Assembly: GCA_013115135.1 (NCBI GenBank)
Contig: JABANP010000077.1
Coordinates: 10,001-74,000, forward strand
Length of the DNA: 64,000 bases
Reading direction: 5' to 3'
From: Perkinsus olseni
Taxonomy: Eukaryota; Perkinsozoa; Perkinsida; Perkinsidae
The position numbers and the translations under genes are program-made. The number at the start of each line of letters is the position of its first letter. Position 1 is the first letter of the stretch. Below are positions 50,901 through 62,589 of the stretch, in pieces. Below the pieces are notes generated by a model. It did not search any database, was not told the DNA's origin, and saw only the letters and a list, made by a program, of their open reading frames with translations.

Positions 50901-53900
50901 GGCCTTTATCACTGAGGATCCGTTGCTTCTATCGGACGAGGCCAGCTCTGGAGGGCTGTCCAGGTTTGGCAAGTGGCTCCGAGATACTCACCCCGGATCC
51001 TTCATTGGTCTGTGGGAAACTCATCGAGAAGAAGCTGTCCTCGAGGACGGCTTGGACTCGCTCCTGCGCATTGCTCGGGCTGCTGATGGAATGCAGACTC
51101 TGCGGGCATGCGATCAAGTAACGTCCGAGAGACTTTATAACTTCATCCCGCAGGCTGGTCTACCAACCCCAGCAACCACTGGTCTGGTTTCCGGTCGCAA
51201 CGGTGAGCCCAGTGCCAGAGGCATGTGGCCAGTAGCATCCAGATCGCTCTTATACAGGCTGATCATAACGGAGCTTGTATGTCCTCTGTGCGAGTACTTG
51301 AGACGGACGGTGGGTCCAGGGGACCTCGAGATTGAAGCTGCGGAGATGGCAGTGTCGAGTCTTCTTATCGGGTGCACTAGTTGGGATCTAGATGTACGCA
51401 AGCGCTGCATTGAGAGTATCTTCGAGAACTACATGCCGGAGTCGGCTAAGTCGAAGATCGATGATCGACTGGTATGGGCGTTGTCGAGGCTTAATTGGGA
51501 ATGTGTTAGCGACCGCTACTTCATACCGGTCCTCCTTGATTTGGTGCTCCTCCCATGCGAGCTACTGGAGTCTACAAGCCAAAGCTTCAACGACACCGCC
51601 ATGTGGCCGTCGGAGATCAGGGAAGCACTTGAGAAGATATCGGGCCCTCGAGAGAGGCTGATGCTAGTCCACGAAACCTATAGTGGCTCAGCGGATGTAG
51701 CACACGAGCTCTGGATTCAGCTCTTCCCTCAGCTGGCTTCGAACAGGGCGGTCCGAGCCTGCCAGTACCTACTCCGAGAAGTGACGTTAATCGGTCGTCA
51801 GAGTGCGTTGAATCCAAGCGTACCTCAGACCCTCCTAGCAGGCCTCAATCGTTGTGAGGGCTGCGAGGGAATAGATCCCATCATACTCATCCAGTGTGCT
51901 TGTGATCACCGCTGCTGGTCTCTGGCGTCGGAGGCTCTACGGCAAATGGCAGTTGGGAATGATGACATGCCCGCGATGGAATCCTGGTGGGCTGTACTGG
52001 ACCTTTGCCGCCGTACTGGGGACGCCGAGACTGAGGTTTGGGCTCGCCGAGCAATGGGAGTTGAAGACGCCGTCGTCCAGGCCGACACTCTGGCCCTACA
52101 CGGACGGTGGGTAGATGCTCAGAGCCTTATAGAGTCCTGGCTGTCTCAGCAGCAGCATTACCCTGGCCAGACTCGGGTAGACGATGAGACAGTTAAGGCA
52201 GCCTGTTCTGTTTGGGAGTCTTGCTCGAAGGAGCTCACGTGGTGGAATATCAATGGCAAAGGAGAGGAGTCCTGTATATTCGGGGACCGTCCATTGCTAG
52301 AGTTGGAGATGGCGTCAAGAACACAGGACTGGAAGACGATCCAAGAGAGCGTCGGGAAGTATGACTGGTCGAGCTACCCCCAAATGAAGCTTCGCTCCGC
52401 TTATTTCGCCCATAGCCAATACGACAATGTAGCGGGCCCGGACAGCCAAAAGAAGAAGAGTGAGATGCTACTAGATGTAGAGCAGACCAGCCAGCGAGTT
52501 TGGAATCAGCTCCTCAATATGTGGATCGGCAGTAAGCAGAGGGGCTGCTGCTTCGATGCCCATGTTGTTGCCTTCTGTACCGTGCTCTTCTTCAGGAGTT
52601 GGCGGTTGTCTTAGTGCCTGTAGCAGCCGCACTCGGGCGCCAACGATGCCATTCTCGATTGGTATGGACCAGAGCAGAGACGTCCTGCCGATGCTACAAC
52701 AGTTCATAGAGCTGCAAGAAGCATCGCATATGCTCGAGCAGCTTCGCCACGTGAGAATCTCTCGCCGCCCTTACTCGGTTTAATTTAGCTTGCCGGCGTC
52801 AGGTGATCGCGATGAGCCTTCCGCACCTCACTCCTGCGGGTGTGCAGGCTAAGGCTGGGTCCAGCAAGATCTGTGCCGTTCCCAGACCTCAGTGGCCAAC
52901 TTCAAATTTGGCGAAACCGGGTCCCCTCCCGTGCTGAGCCAATGAGCGTTTGGGGCGAAATATTCACTTGGAGGCAGTTTGCCTTCCACCTTGCCAAGCG
53001 GCTGTGCAGGTAGGAGTCCTCATAGTATCGTCACAAGCACCGAGAGATTCCTTCTTCAGAGACGTGGACCCCTCGGAGACTAACCTCCCTAGCGATGTGG
53101 CAGCAGTAAGAGGGAATCAGGGGCTCCAACCCGTGCACTCAGCCTACGTACAGGACTCAGCCTGGTCTAATGTACGTTCTACGCTCCCCCTTCCGTGGGT
53201 ATATTTGGCACATGTTCAGATCCGTATGTCGATGGCAGCACGTCGTCTTGGCCTACCTCTAGTGGCCCATCACTTCCTAGAGAACTATGCTGTCGATAGG
53301 CGGACAGAGGCTTACCCAGGCTGTCAGGACGAGCGAGTGTGGAGCATCGTCGAAGGCACCAAGCTGGCTATCACATCGGGAGATGCTGATGAACAGCGGC
53401 GAACTCTGGCCGCTATGAACTCAGCATCGTGGATCGATACCCTGGGCATGAAGCAAGTGTCGCATATAGTGTGCCTCGAGGGTAACATCCACCATGGTCT
53501 GGGCGCTGGTGCCTCGGCAGAGCAGCTCTATTCAACATCACTGGCCTTGGACCCGACAAGCACAGACGCCTGGGAGAATCTAGCCACCCTTCTGTGGTTA
53601 CGGGAGGGCGACCCTCCGGCCAGGGCTGCGGCCATTACTGCTGGCTCTGCAAGCGGTTGGGCTGGATACGAGCCTCGGATACACATTCATACCGAGGATC
53701 CTCCGGGACCTCATGGAAAGAGGCGAGAATGATTCGGTCGTCGACGCCTTTGCTACGTACGCTACTGAGGTCCCTCTGGCTGTTTGGTTGAGGTGGACGC
53801 CAAGGCTCCTCGAGTTGCTGGTTGATGGCTCTGAGGCGGAAGCGAGTCGCTGCGCCAAGAAACTCTTACTAGCGTTGGCAGCAGAATACCCTCAGCGGGT

Positions 53901-55713
53901 CTATTATCGTACGGCAGCCTTTCGCAGCCCAGCTGGCGGATCGGGAGGACGCGAGAAGCGCGAGAGCCCACGCTGTATGCCAGGAAATCATCCGAACCGT
54001 CGAGCGCGCCGCTCCCGAGTGCGTCGAGTTCTCCAAGGCCCTACTGGAATGTGTGGCCCCGCAGCCCTTAGAGCAGGCCGCCAGCGAGGCTGCCGAGGTG
54101 CTGTCTGCCATCCGGAGACGCCCTATGAACCCGTTGCCATCTCCTGATGATCTCGTCCTTTTGGCGTCAGCGGCAGGCATGCCGGTGGAGAAGAGGGACT
54201 TGTCTACCTTGGAGGGGTTGGAGTCCTTCTGTTCCGAGATTCTGAGCGAGTGCAAGAAGTACCAGCAGGAGCAGCAGCCCTCCATCGCTCATTTCAAGGC
54301 GTTGAGGAGGTCTCATTGGCGCCCACATCTAGAAGTGCCCTGGCTCGCGGTATGCCAAAACCGAGCCCTTCTCTCTGGTCCCGGCATTGCTGTTGCTGAG
54401 AGCCGAGCTTTCCCAACGCTGGCAGGGGTGGCTGGAGCGCTGAAATACGTCACTCCTGCTGGGTCTGGCCGAAGCCCGCTGAGCCCCAAGGTTCGGCAGA
54501 TCACTCTCATCGGCAGTAATGGCCGCCGATATTACTGGGTTAGCAGAACAACCCGGCGAGGCGGACGCGCCCCTACTCCTCGGCTCAGTGGTGGACCTGG
54601 ACAGTTCGTCGGAGCACTCAATGGTTTCTTACAAAAGTCGAATGACCCGACTACCTACAGCCCCTGGCCTAGCCCGACTGCACTGTGTGGATATGATACC
54701 ACTTCCCTCGAAGGACTGCTGGTTGGAGGAGTCCACCTGCGCAACAGGCTGGTACACCAGCATACAGCAGAGTCTGATGGAGGTCATCGACATCGACAGC
54801 CTCATCGCTCAGTGTGCTCTAAGGGACTCCACTAACCCAGGGCCGAGGTGAGTGGTCCATCGTTGTTATCGGGCCTGTGACAGGTCGCGTCCCTTAGGTC
54901 CTACACGTTCATCACCGCGCCGGGCACTGTGGCCCCCTCTGATCTCCCTGCCATACCCGCTACTGTGCTGAAGGAGTCTGTCCTTCGGGGATGCAGAGCA
55001 GCATACGGCCTAGCAGGCGGGAGCTAGCCATGCCGCGGCGTCTCAACTGTCTGAGGAACTGGCCAGCCAGCTAGGCCTCTTATCTGCTGTTGGCTTTATC
55101 CTGGGGACCGACCCTATGAGCTGCCAACCCGACCAATGCATCTTCTCCACCACCCTGCCGGGTAAGCACTCCTCGAGGGACCTCGCAAATCGACTTCGAC
55201 CTGCCTCTGGTCGCTGTTCAGGTTCCATGCCAGTGTCCTCTGTGACGAGCTGGGGCATTGGCAGCGGGCTCCATCCCATACCCTTCCGCTTCACCCGGGG
55301 CCTCTGTGAGCTGCTGGGGGACCGGAACTGGTCCACCGTCATGCCCGCTGTCATGATTGCTCTCGCTGAGTGCCTGGTCGACTACAAGGAATCATTCCTC
55401 GATGTGGTCAGGCTAGAGCTGCGTTCGCAGTTGGCAAGGTAAGCGTGATCAAAGCCGCACTTTGCAAGGAGCCATTGCATCACATGGATTCCCCTCAGCA
55501 CGTCAACGCCCTTGCGACCCCCCAACCCCCGTCGAGGTCACTGCCGAGATCGAGCGTCGTATAGTCCTCGTTGGCCAAAGGCTGGACTTCATCGCCCAGC
55601 CAGGCGGGGACATCAGGACCTATGGTCACCATGTGGCCGAACTGATTGAGAAGGCGCGGAATGGAGACGAGATCGCCGCTGTTGCGAGCTACGACTGGCT
55701 GCCTTGGCTGTGA
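41933..55713 (+). CDS. Tra1/TRRAP-like PIKK-family pseudokinase scaffold
   Basis: A giant gene with long exons: open blocks 41933-45980, from 46046, 46395-46733 and about 46760-52530 (over 1900 codons without a stop), then shorter exons to 55713. One intron is clear, 45981-46045 (65 nt), joining LPEDV to AKQLLSALLDLADNH. The N-terminal two thirds are helical HEAT-type repeats. The FAT region follows (MLQQFIELQEASHMLEQL, PWVYLAHVQIRMSMAARR, LALDPTSTDAWENLA, LLALAAEYPQRVYYRTA). A kinase-fold region (RQITLIGSNGRRYYW, HPIPFRFTRGLCELLG) lacks recognisable DxxxxN and DFG motifs, as in TRRAP. The C-terminus ends in SYDWLPWL, a FATC-type tail. Tra1 scaffolds SAGA and NuA4 histone acetyltransferases and binds activators. 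Start is the first ATG, MLPSPSASPSSSSS. Frame breaks near 46370 and 46735 are not confidently spliced. Confidence 0.8.
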
Positions 55714-55931
55714 TACTCATTGTTCAAACGTAAATTCACATTTTATCATCGATATGCTGTAGTATTCCCCCCCCCCTCCCCGATATACTTTTCTATTGAC
55801 AGCATCGCATGCTTATTGAGTTACTCAATCCCTGGGCGAGGGCAGAAAGGGTTGTGTGCGATATACGCTTGGCTGCGAGGCCCCGTGTCAGCTGACTGTA
55901 GGGTCTCGCCTCTCTCCGCTCCCCATCTGCT

Positions 55932-57489
55932 ATGTGCCCTCTAATCTATCCCGATAACACTGTAAGCCCTGTCGTGTTGTTGGCGGCTGCTAAGCCCTTC
56001 GCAAGGGAGGCGGTGGAGGCGGTCGCCGCAGCCTGTGACGAGTTAGGCTTCACTCTCAAAAAACTAGAAGGGTATGCGGCTGCCTGTTCGTGCTGGCTCG
56101 TGCCGATGTCAGCATTCGTCGAGGTACAAGTCCCCAGAGGAGCTCCACAAGGCCCTGCCAGGCTCCACAGGGTGTATTATACGATCGGATCAGGCAGACG
56201 CAGACTTCTTCGACCATGCACCGGTGAGTGGTAGTTGCTGGTATGGCCTTCACCATCGTGCTTTCATCTCAAATCTAGGACTTAAGAGTGATCGTGAGGG
56301 CAGGGGCGGGATACGACAATGTGGACCTGGAAGCTGCTACAACAAGGGGTAACCGCTTTGCTGCTGCTGCTGTTCTGGCAGTAGGCAGGCGTTTGGATAG
56401 GTGTATGCGTCATGAACACTCCGGGTCAGAACGCCAATGCTGTGGCCGAGCTTGTCTTTGGGCTTCTACTCTATCACGCCAGGCGACGCTTCAATGGTTC
56501 TTCCGGGCTTCGAACTCAAGTAGGACCGGAGGAGGTCACCAGTCCTGCAGTATCTCTCGACTGGTACCGTGCTCAGGGGAAAGACTATTGGTTTGTTTGG
56601 GTGTGGTCGTATCGCTGCAAATGTCGCAGACATCGCTCGGGGATTCCAGATGACGTAGGTTTTCGCCATTCTCCCCGTTCCCGTGTCAGTGCGCCTCACA
56701 GGTGCTACGGCTACTCTCGTTCCGGCCGCTGCCAATACGGGAATTGCTCCATGTTGGGCTCCCCTGATGAGCTCTTCCAGCGCTGTGACATCGTCAGCCT
56801 TCACATGCCATCGAACGCACAGTCCAGAGTGAGTTGCCCGAGTGCCAGTTCACACTCATTCGTGTGTTCGCCTTCTTGGTTCGAGACAACTGCGATCTCA
56901 GGGCTGCGTAGACCGCGAGAAGCTCTATTCCTTGAAGAAAGGAGGTATCCTGATGAATACGGCTAGGCAGGAGGTCAGTTGTTGTCGCACTCAGTCGGAC
57001 TATGCACGCTAGTGCTTATGATAGTGACTGTTTGCTTTCTCCTTTACGCGTGTATAGTTGATGGAGCTTGATAGTCTCTCTCAATGTCACCTGTCGTTCT
57101 GCACACTCTCATTGGTTCCCAAGCTCCGCTTCTACCCGTTCGTTGCTGCGAGACTGCTGCTTGAGCTGCCGTTCTGAAGTCAGGTTATAGACGAGGATGC
57201 CCTCCTCGAAGTTCTCACCGCTAGACCGGACCTCACCTATATCACCGACATGAAGCCATCCAATGTGGATCAGATCCGTACGGCCCTCGGTGAAGCCCGA
57301 TTCGCTCAACAGGTGAATTCAGTCGAGGTCGAGGTTGGCGCCACAGGCGTATTCTAGGTCGTCACGACTCCTGTGAAGATGGGCGCCCAGACTCTCGAGG
57401 CCAACGTCAATGCCGCTGTAGCAGCGGTCCAACAGATAGCTGGTTACTTGTTTCATGGAGACAATACTTACCAGGTCAACGTGCCTTGA
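55932..57489 (+). CDS. serA: D-3-phosphoglycerate dehydrogenase, short type without ACT domain
   Basis: Starts 218 nt after Tra1. Exons give the substrate-domain segments SPEELHKALPGSTGCIIRS, LRVIVRAGAGYDNVDLEAA (with the conserved Arg) and MNTPGQNANAVAELVFGLL. The NAD fold follows (GKTIGLFGCGRIAANVADIA), then LFQRCDIVSLHMPSN, LKKGGILMNTAR, VIDEDALLEVL and LTYITDMKPSNV. The last exon, after a 45-nt intron, carries KMGAQTLEANVNAAVAAVQQ and ends YQVNVP, typical of protist and bacterial short PGDHs. It oxidises 3-phosphoglycerate, the first step of serine synthesis, in the cytosol. The dinucleotide motif is GxGxxA instead of GxGxxG. The stop is TGA at 57487-57489. Exon joins near 56640-56960 are approximate. 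The gene symbol is by family; a hydroxyacid dehydrogenase with other specificity is possible. Confidence 0.75.
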
Positions 57490-58442
57490 GGAGCTCCTTC
57501 GAGAATACATCCATTTTGCGTCTTCTTCCCGCATACCATACCTTCGGCGAACTATCATTTCTTGACAGTACCCCCAGGCGATTAAGCGGAAGGGTTCAAA
57601 CCATATTTCGCCTCCTGACGAGAGCTCCACTGCCTTTGCTTACTTCGTGACGAGCTCCCCGCAGAAGCACCCCTTTACCCCTATACCAATGATTTGGACT
57701 TGTCAATCAATGTGGGATGTAGGAAGCGTGATGGTCTGTTAGATGTCCATTACGAGTCCGTCGATTGGACCCCGCTCCCATATTTCGTACACTGGTCTTC
57801 GCAGCATAAGAGCCGCTCATCCAGCTATTGGCCTCTACAAGTGCCCCCATCAATGTCTATCTAGGTTCTATCAGTTCAATATGCTCCCCTCACTAATCCT
57901 CAACGGCGTCGATACGCTTGGCGAAAGCCCGATTAGCATTGAGTCCTCGTAACATTCATGCGGCACCAAAGACGCCATTGGCCCTCAGCGTCAGCTGTTG
58001 AAGATCTCCTAAACTCCACTGCCCGCCTGCAGGATAGGAGTTTCGAAGTGCCCAACTCAACGCCGCGCCTTAGTTCATCAAGCCACAGTCGAGCATGTTA
58101 CATCGTTCCAGCTTATGCGCCCGTCGTGTTTCGATGCCTTGATACTTGATACTCGATACATGTTGGCTTTCTCGGGACTAATCAGCACACCACTTCCAAC
58201 GCTCACCGATGCCGTCGCTGTACACTGGATCGTCTCTGATCGCTGGGGGGAAGGGCCCTTACTGTTATCTGCTGTGCAGGCGCCCGCGCTCGTCTCTTAG
58301 GTTCTTGCGCGTTCCTTAATGCACGTAACCGTTTCGTCGATTAGGGGACGAACGGCCATCTATCATCACCCAGTGACGGCATCTTTCTGGAGGTCTTCAC
58401 CCTTGCTCAGTCTCCAAGTTAATTTCTTTCCGTATCCATCCC
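57490..58442. other. Intergenic region
   Basis: About 950 nt with only short ORFs on the plus strand and no domain or splice chain. It precedes the SUMO-motif gene and likely holds its promoter. Confidence 0.4.
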
Positions 58443-59212
58443 ATGTTCAGCAAGATAACGTCGTTCATTTCTGCGTCCCTCCGGTCCCTCATCACACCGA
58501 GGCGCGAGCTAGCTGAAGGTAAAGCTCATGCGGCGGTGCCTTCTAAGCGATCAAGAGAAGTAAGTCGATGATGCAGATCAGCTGTCAGGAATGGCAGTGT
58601 GGCTCACTTTCAGGCTCGCGGAGCTCATCCACCAGTCAAGAAACGCCGACGGCAGTCACAGGTGAGGTTTAGTACGTCAAGAAAGAACGAAGTGGTGCAC
58701 TACTCTCCCAGCCCTGTTCCGTCCGAAAGTAAGTCTCTTGTTTCTCGTAGCGGGCTGACAATAGTCAGTCTCTTTTCTCTCTCGCCAGTTCCTCTGTCAC
58801 CGCCGTTACAGCACATGTCGGCCGAGCAGCGACGCGCGTATGCTGCAGGAGAAGTAGTTGTCAAGGAGGAACCAGAAGACGACGTGAAGGCCTCCCCGCC
58901 AAGGCCGAGGAGGCGCCAGTCCTCCCCTACACCGGCGAAGGTCGAGTCCTACGAGTAAGCATTCTCACCGTAAAACGGGCATTTCAATAACCACTTACGT
59001 CCCAATCGACGATGACCGGGCGTTGAACCGAGCCTAATGTTGCTCCGTTGTTAGAGAGTCATCTGAAGGCGCCTCATCCTGCCCAAGAAGGAGGCCGTAC
59101 AAGGAGTGGACGGAGAGTCAACCGGCCCAAGTTCTTCTCCCCCGGTGGGGAAATGGTCCCAAGCGACACGAACAAATATGTTGTAGTTCTTTCCGACTCG
59201 GAAAGTGACTAG
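58443..59212 (+). CDS. Small basic nuclear-type protein with SUMO-acceptor motif and C-terminal SIM
   Basis: Four exons are inferred: 58443-58559, 58614-58728, 58789 to about 58954, and a last exon ending at the TAG 59210-59212. The first two junctions keep frame and have good GTAAGT donors; the last junction is not resolved to the base. The protein of about 185 residues has nuclear-localisation-like clusters (SKRSRE, VKKRRRQSQ, RPRRRQSS), an arginine-rich patch (TRSGRRVNRPK), the sequence VVVKEEPEDD and the terminus YVVVLSDSESD. VKEE fits the sumoylation consensus (hydrophobic-K-x-E), and VVVL followed by Ser and acidic residues fits a SUMO-interacting motif. Proteins of this kind act in chromatin or nuclear bodies; that is an inference from motifs. 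No folded domain is seen. Confidence 0.6.
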
Positions 59213-59447
59213 ACTATAATCTATTCGAGGAATACTTGATAGCCTCTAATGTGCATTAGAGAGTTGCCATTTATCATGCATGAGTGATGATCTATAATTG
59301 AGATCTGCGATTATATGTGACTTGTGCTCCCGAGTGATGTAGAATACGGTGGATGTAGCTACAGTCGGCATTCGACACGAACAGGCTTGGAACAGATTGC
59401 CACTCTCCTGATATCCCAATCCGTGGAGTGGGTGATCTGCATACGAG

Positions 59448-59469
59448 CCATAATACGCTCGTATTATGG
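59448..59469. repeat. 10-bp perfect inverted repeat
   Basis: CCATAATACG, CT, CGTATTATGG in the spacer between the SUMO-motif gene and the minus-strand membrane protein. It can form a stem-loop and lies in AT-rich sequence near converging 3' ends, so a transcript-end structure is possible. Confidence 0.5.
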
Positions 59470-59837
59470 TATGATGGTTACGATTATGGTAATAGGTATG
59501 ATATATAGATGAGTTTGAAGGAGGGAACTTTTGCCGAAAGATTTTCGGCCTTGCGCAAGCAAGGAGATATCCCTTACAATCTATCTCATACCAGCCACAA
59601 GCCGTCCCCGACTGCTCGTGTGTGAATGCCGTTGGAAGTTCGTTGTACCGCCCTCGGGGCATCGTAAAGAATACTTTTTGCCGATACCGTATTCGAATTT
59701 GCCTCAGTAGTGGGTATATGGTATATCGCGCGGTGGTGTCTACGACAACTGTCATACTCTGGTCGAGGAGTCAACAGATGGGACTATCAACACGAGGCTT
59801 CGAACTAATGTTTTCACAACTCGCACCCTCATGGGCC

Positions 59838-60424
59838 TCATACGAGGCTGATGCCACGTGCCTTGCGTACACACACGGCAATGATCAGTAGCGCTAGAAG
59901 GGACCCCGCTATGATCAAAGACATCGTGTAGCGCTTGTGGAAGGCCTTCTCGGAGCTTGCGGGCTCCGCCTCAGATTGGAATTCCTGAAAACCACATACG
60001 ACTAGTTCCGACGACAGAGGGCTAGGGCGTACCAGAGCACTTTCGCCGACACCATTGGAAGGCTTCACAGATTGGGGAGTTACTGAAAGATGAGGATGTC
60101 TTCAACCCAGTGGCTCACAGCTTACCGAAGTGGGCCTGAGGAGGCTCATCGGCGCCCTTTATCAGCGGCAGTGGCTTCAGCTGAAGCAACGTATCATCGT
60201 ATCTGTGTAACACCGGAGTGAGCTATCATACACACTGGCTGCAAGGTAGCCAGAACAGCTGTCAACCTCTACCGGTATTTCGGAATGTCTGCTCCAAAGT
60301 TGCTTATCAGGGGCTTCGCCTTGTTGGCTTTGTCCTCTCTATCCCAGTTGATCAAATCAGCAGACTCGAAGCGGCTGTGAGATTCGGAGAGGGCCGGGTG
60401 CACACTACAAAAGAGAATCATCAT
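59838..60424 (-). CDS. Small single-pass membrane protein
   Basis: Minus-strand exons start at an ATG at 60422-60424 (MMILFCSVHPALSESHSRF, a weak signal-like start). They continue through DLINWDREDKANKAKPLI, LLQLKPLPLIKGADEPP, VKPSNGVGESALVRPS and EFQSEAEPASSEKAFHK to a C-terminal membrane helix, MSLIIAGSLLALLIIAVCV, with a short basic tail. Introns are short and GT-AG. A lumen-facing or tail-anchored topology is possible. The family is not recognised. An upstream exon in frame could extend the N-terminus. Confidence 0.5.
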
Positions 60425-62580
60425 GAAGAATAGTTGCGTTGACGCGATGTAGTCGCTTATTATCACTTCAAACGATCATGAGGCTGTCCAACTCTGTCAA
60501 TACAAACGCCATTTACGCAATCCTGAAAAGGATGACCATATTTCTAACGCGGCCCAAGGCCTCTTCGCTGAGCCCTCACCTGGCCGGCCTGGCACTGAAC
60601 TTCAGAGCAGAAGTATGGGGTGTCGTCTGTAACCCATTCCTGAGAGTGAAGCAAGTAGAGTTAACAACTTGCGAGGTTCTCCAGTCGCCTACCTCAAACT
60701 TGGCCATCACTCGGTGTCCAGTCGATCTCTCACTTCGCAAGACTTCCCGAAATTGCGAGACAAGCTCGCTCGCCGAACCTGACAGATGGCAGCAATTGTC
60801 CGATACCTTCATCAAACGTAGGCCACTTACGGCAGTCTATACACTGGCTCACTGGTGGTAGTACTCTCAAGTTGACCACCACCTGAACCCTCAATACGAC
60901 CCACATCGGGAGCACGCTGCAGTTACATTGGGTATATGGTCTTTGGAGGGCTCGTAGCTCTGTATCCTCTGCGAGACTTCTCTATAGTCCTTCCGGTGAT
61001 GGTCGAACTCAGCCGCGGACTTCTCTGCTACATCTGCGACAACCAATGAGCCTGTATTGCGGGGATGGAGGTCGGCTTACCTATGAAGAGTAGCCGACTG
61101 CAGGTTGTGGTAGCAGTGGAACTTGACAACATCAAAAGCCGGCAAATGTGGCTGACAAGCTCTTTGCGGAAGATGTCCAGACTCTTGAACCTGGGGGACA
61201 GGAGTGTCTACAGAAAGCCGTGAAAGACGGTTCCCTACTTATTCCGTATCGAGACGAAGCTGGACCTGAATCTAAGCTGCATCGTACGCGTATCCTTCAC
61301 CGGGCAGCCGTAGAGCTGAACGGACGAAACTAGCCGACCTGGCGTTACGTGGCTTATTAAGATACCTTCATCTGAAAGGCCGCCCTCATCATATTGGATC
61401 CTCTCACCAACTCCGCACGGGGCCAAATCCTGAGAGTATCTTGTAAGTAGAGAGACTGCCGAGGGGTTGTTACCTTAGAAGGTGGCCACGGAAGTCCGTC
61501 TCGAGGTCAACTACGGACTTTGGAGCTGCTGAGAGTCTCCGGTTCTGTGTTCAGGGAAGTCCAGGCCACCGCTGAAACATGAAACACTCGCTGCTAGATT
61601 CACGAGGATTCCTCCTGAGAGCTTACAGTGTTCTCGGGCCAGCATGTCTCGATACCACTGGAAGGCGTGGATGCCCATCGCAGCACTGACAGAGATCATA
61701 AAGCGTCCGGTAGCGTGGTTACTAGACGCTCACTTCAACTTTATCGACTTCGGCAAAGGCTGCCTCATCTTGTTCGCAGTGCCTTCGTTATGAGCATCTG
61801 ATGTTCACTCCATGACGCTGGTGATGGGGGACGGCCTCGACCTACCCGGCTCCGCGGCAAACACCGGGTCAAATTCGAAACCTCGAACGACGTAGGGGGC
61901 CTTCAGTTCAACCTCTACGTACTGAAAGAAAAGCATGTCAATGATGCGACATAACCGCTCGACGGCAGCATACCGGGGAGGGCAGTTCAGTAGTGGTGTT
62001 CGAAGGGGCTCTGAAGCCGAAGCAGAAGGGGCGATGAACCTTGTCGTTGCTGAGCGAGCTTGTCGTGTTGCAAGACACCTGAGGAAAAGCTAGCATAGCC
62101 AGTGCGGACGGTTAGCTAGGGATTACTCTGGTGAAAGGATCCGGATGGACCTCGACAATATCCGTAGCCGTGAGCTCAGTGTGGCACGGTAGGGTGGGTA
62201 CTCCTGGAGAATTGAACCGTTACAGGCTCGACGTCTGTTGTGGTAGGAGCGAGGATGATAGCTCACCTGCTGTTGTAATGCGGCTACCATCGGATAGCCT
62301 AGTGGTGAGTGCTGTGGCGACCTGAGGAGGAGAGCAAGGTAACAACACCTCGTTCGTGGCACGCCCATACCGACCTTAACTACGGGAGTTGCTAGTAGCA
62401 GAGGAAATAGGGACAGTAACATGGGGTAATGGCTGCGAGGATGACGGTGTGGAGTGGCCTTATATTAACAACATAACCCATCAGAGTGCAGAAAACACCT
62501 CAGGCTGTTACATGCTTCCATCACACTTTATCAAATACGTAAAGCCAGCGCCGCAAGTAGTCCGACTGGGCCCTCGCCCT
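60425..62580 (-). other. Probable minus-strand gene or genes, exons not resolved
   Basis: Several minus-strand segments look coding: PPVSQCIDCRKWPTFDEGIG (about 60730-60860), SASELVSQFREVLRSERS (60576-60815, overlapping in another frame), MGIHAFQWYRDMLAREHCKL (61511-61699) and VELKAPYVVRGFEFDPVFA (about 61810-61920). I could not join them into one frame-consistent transcript. No domain is recognised. They may be one multi-exon gene lying between the membrane protein and the methyltransferase. Confidence 0.35.
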
Positions 62581-62589
62581 GAGACTATC

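Noticed and set aside
57109..57630. Minus-strand ORFs across the end of the PGDH gene
   Set aside because: They are antisense to clear PGDH exons.
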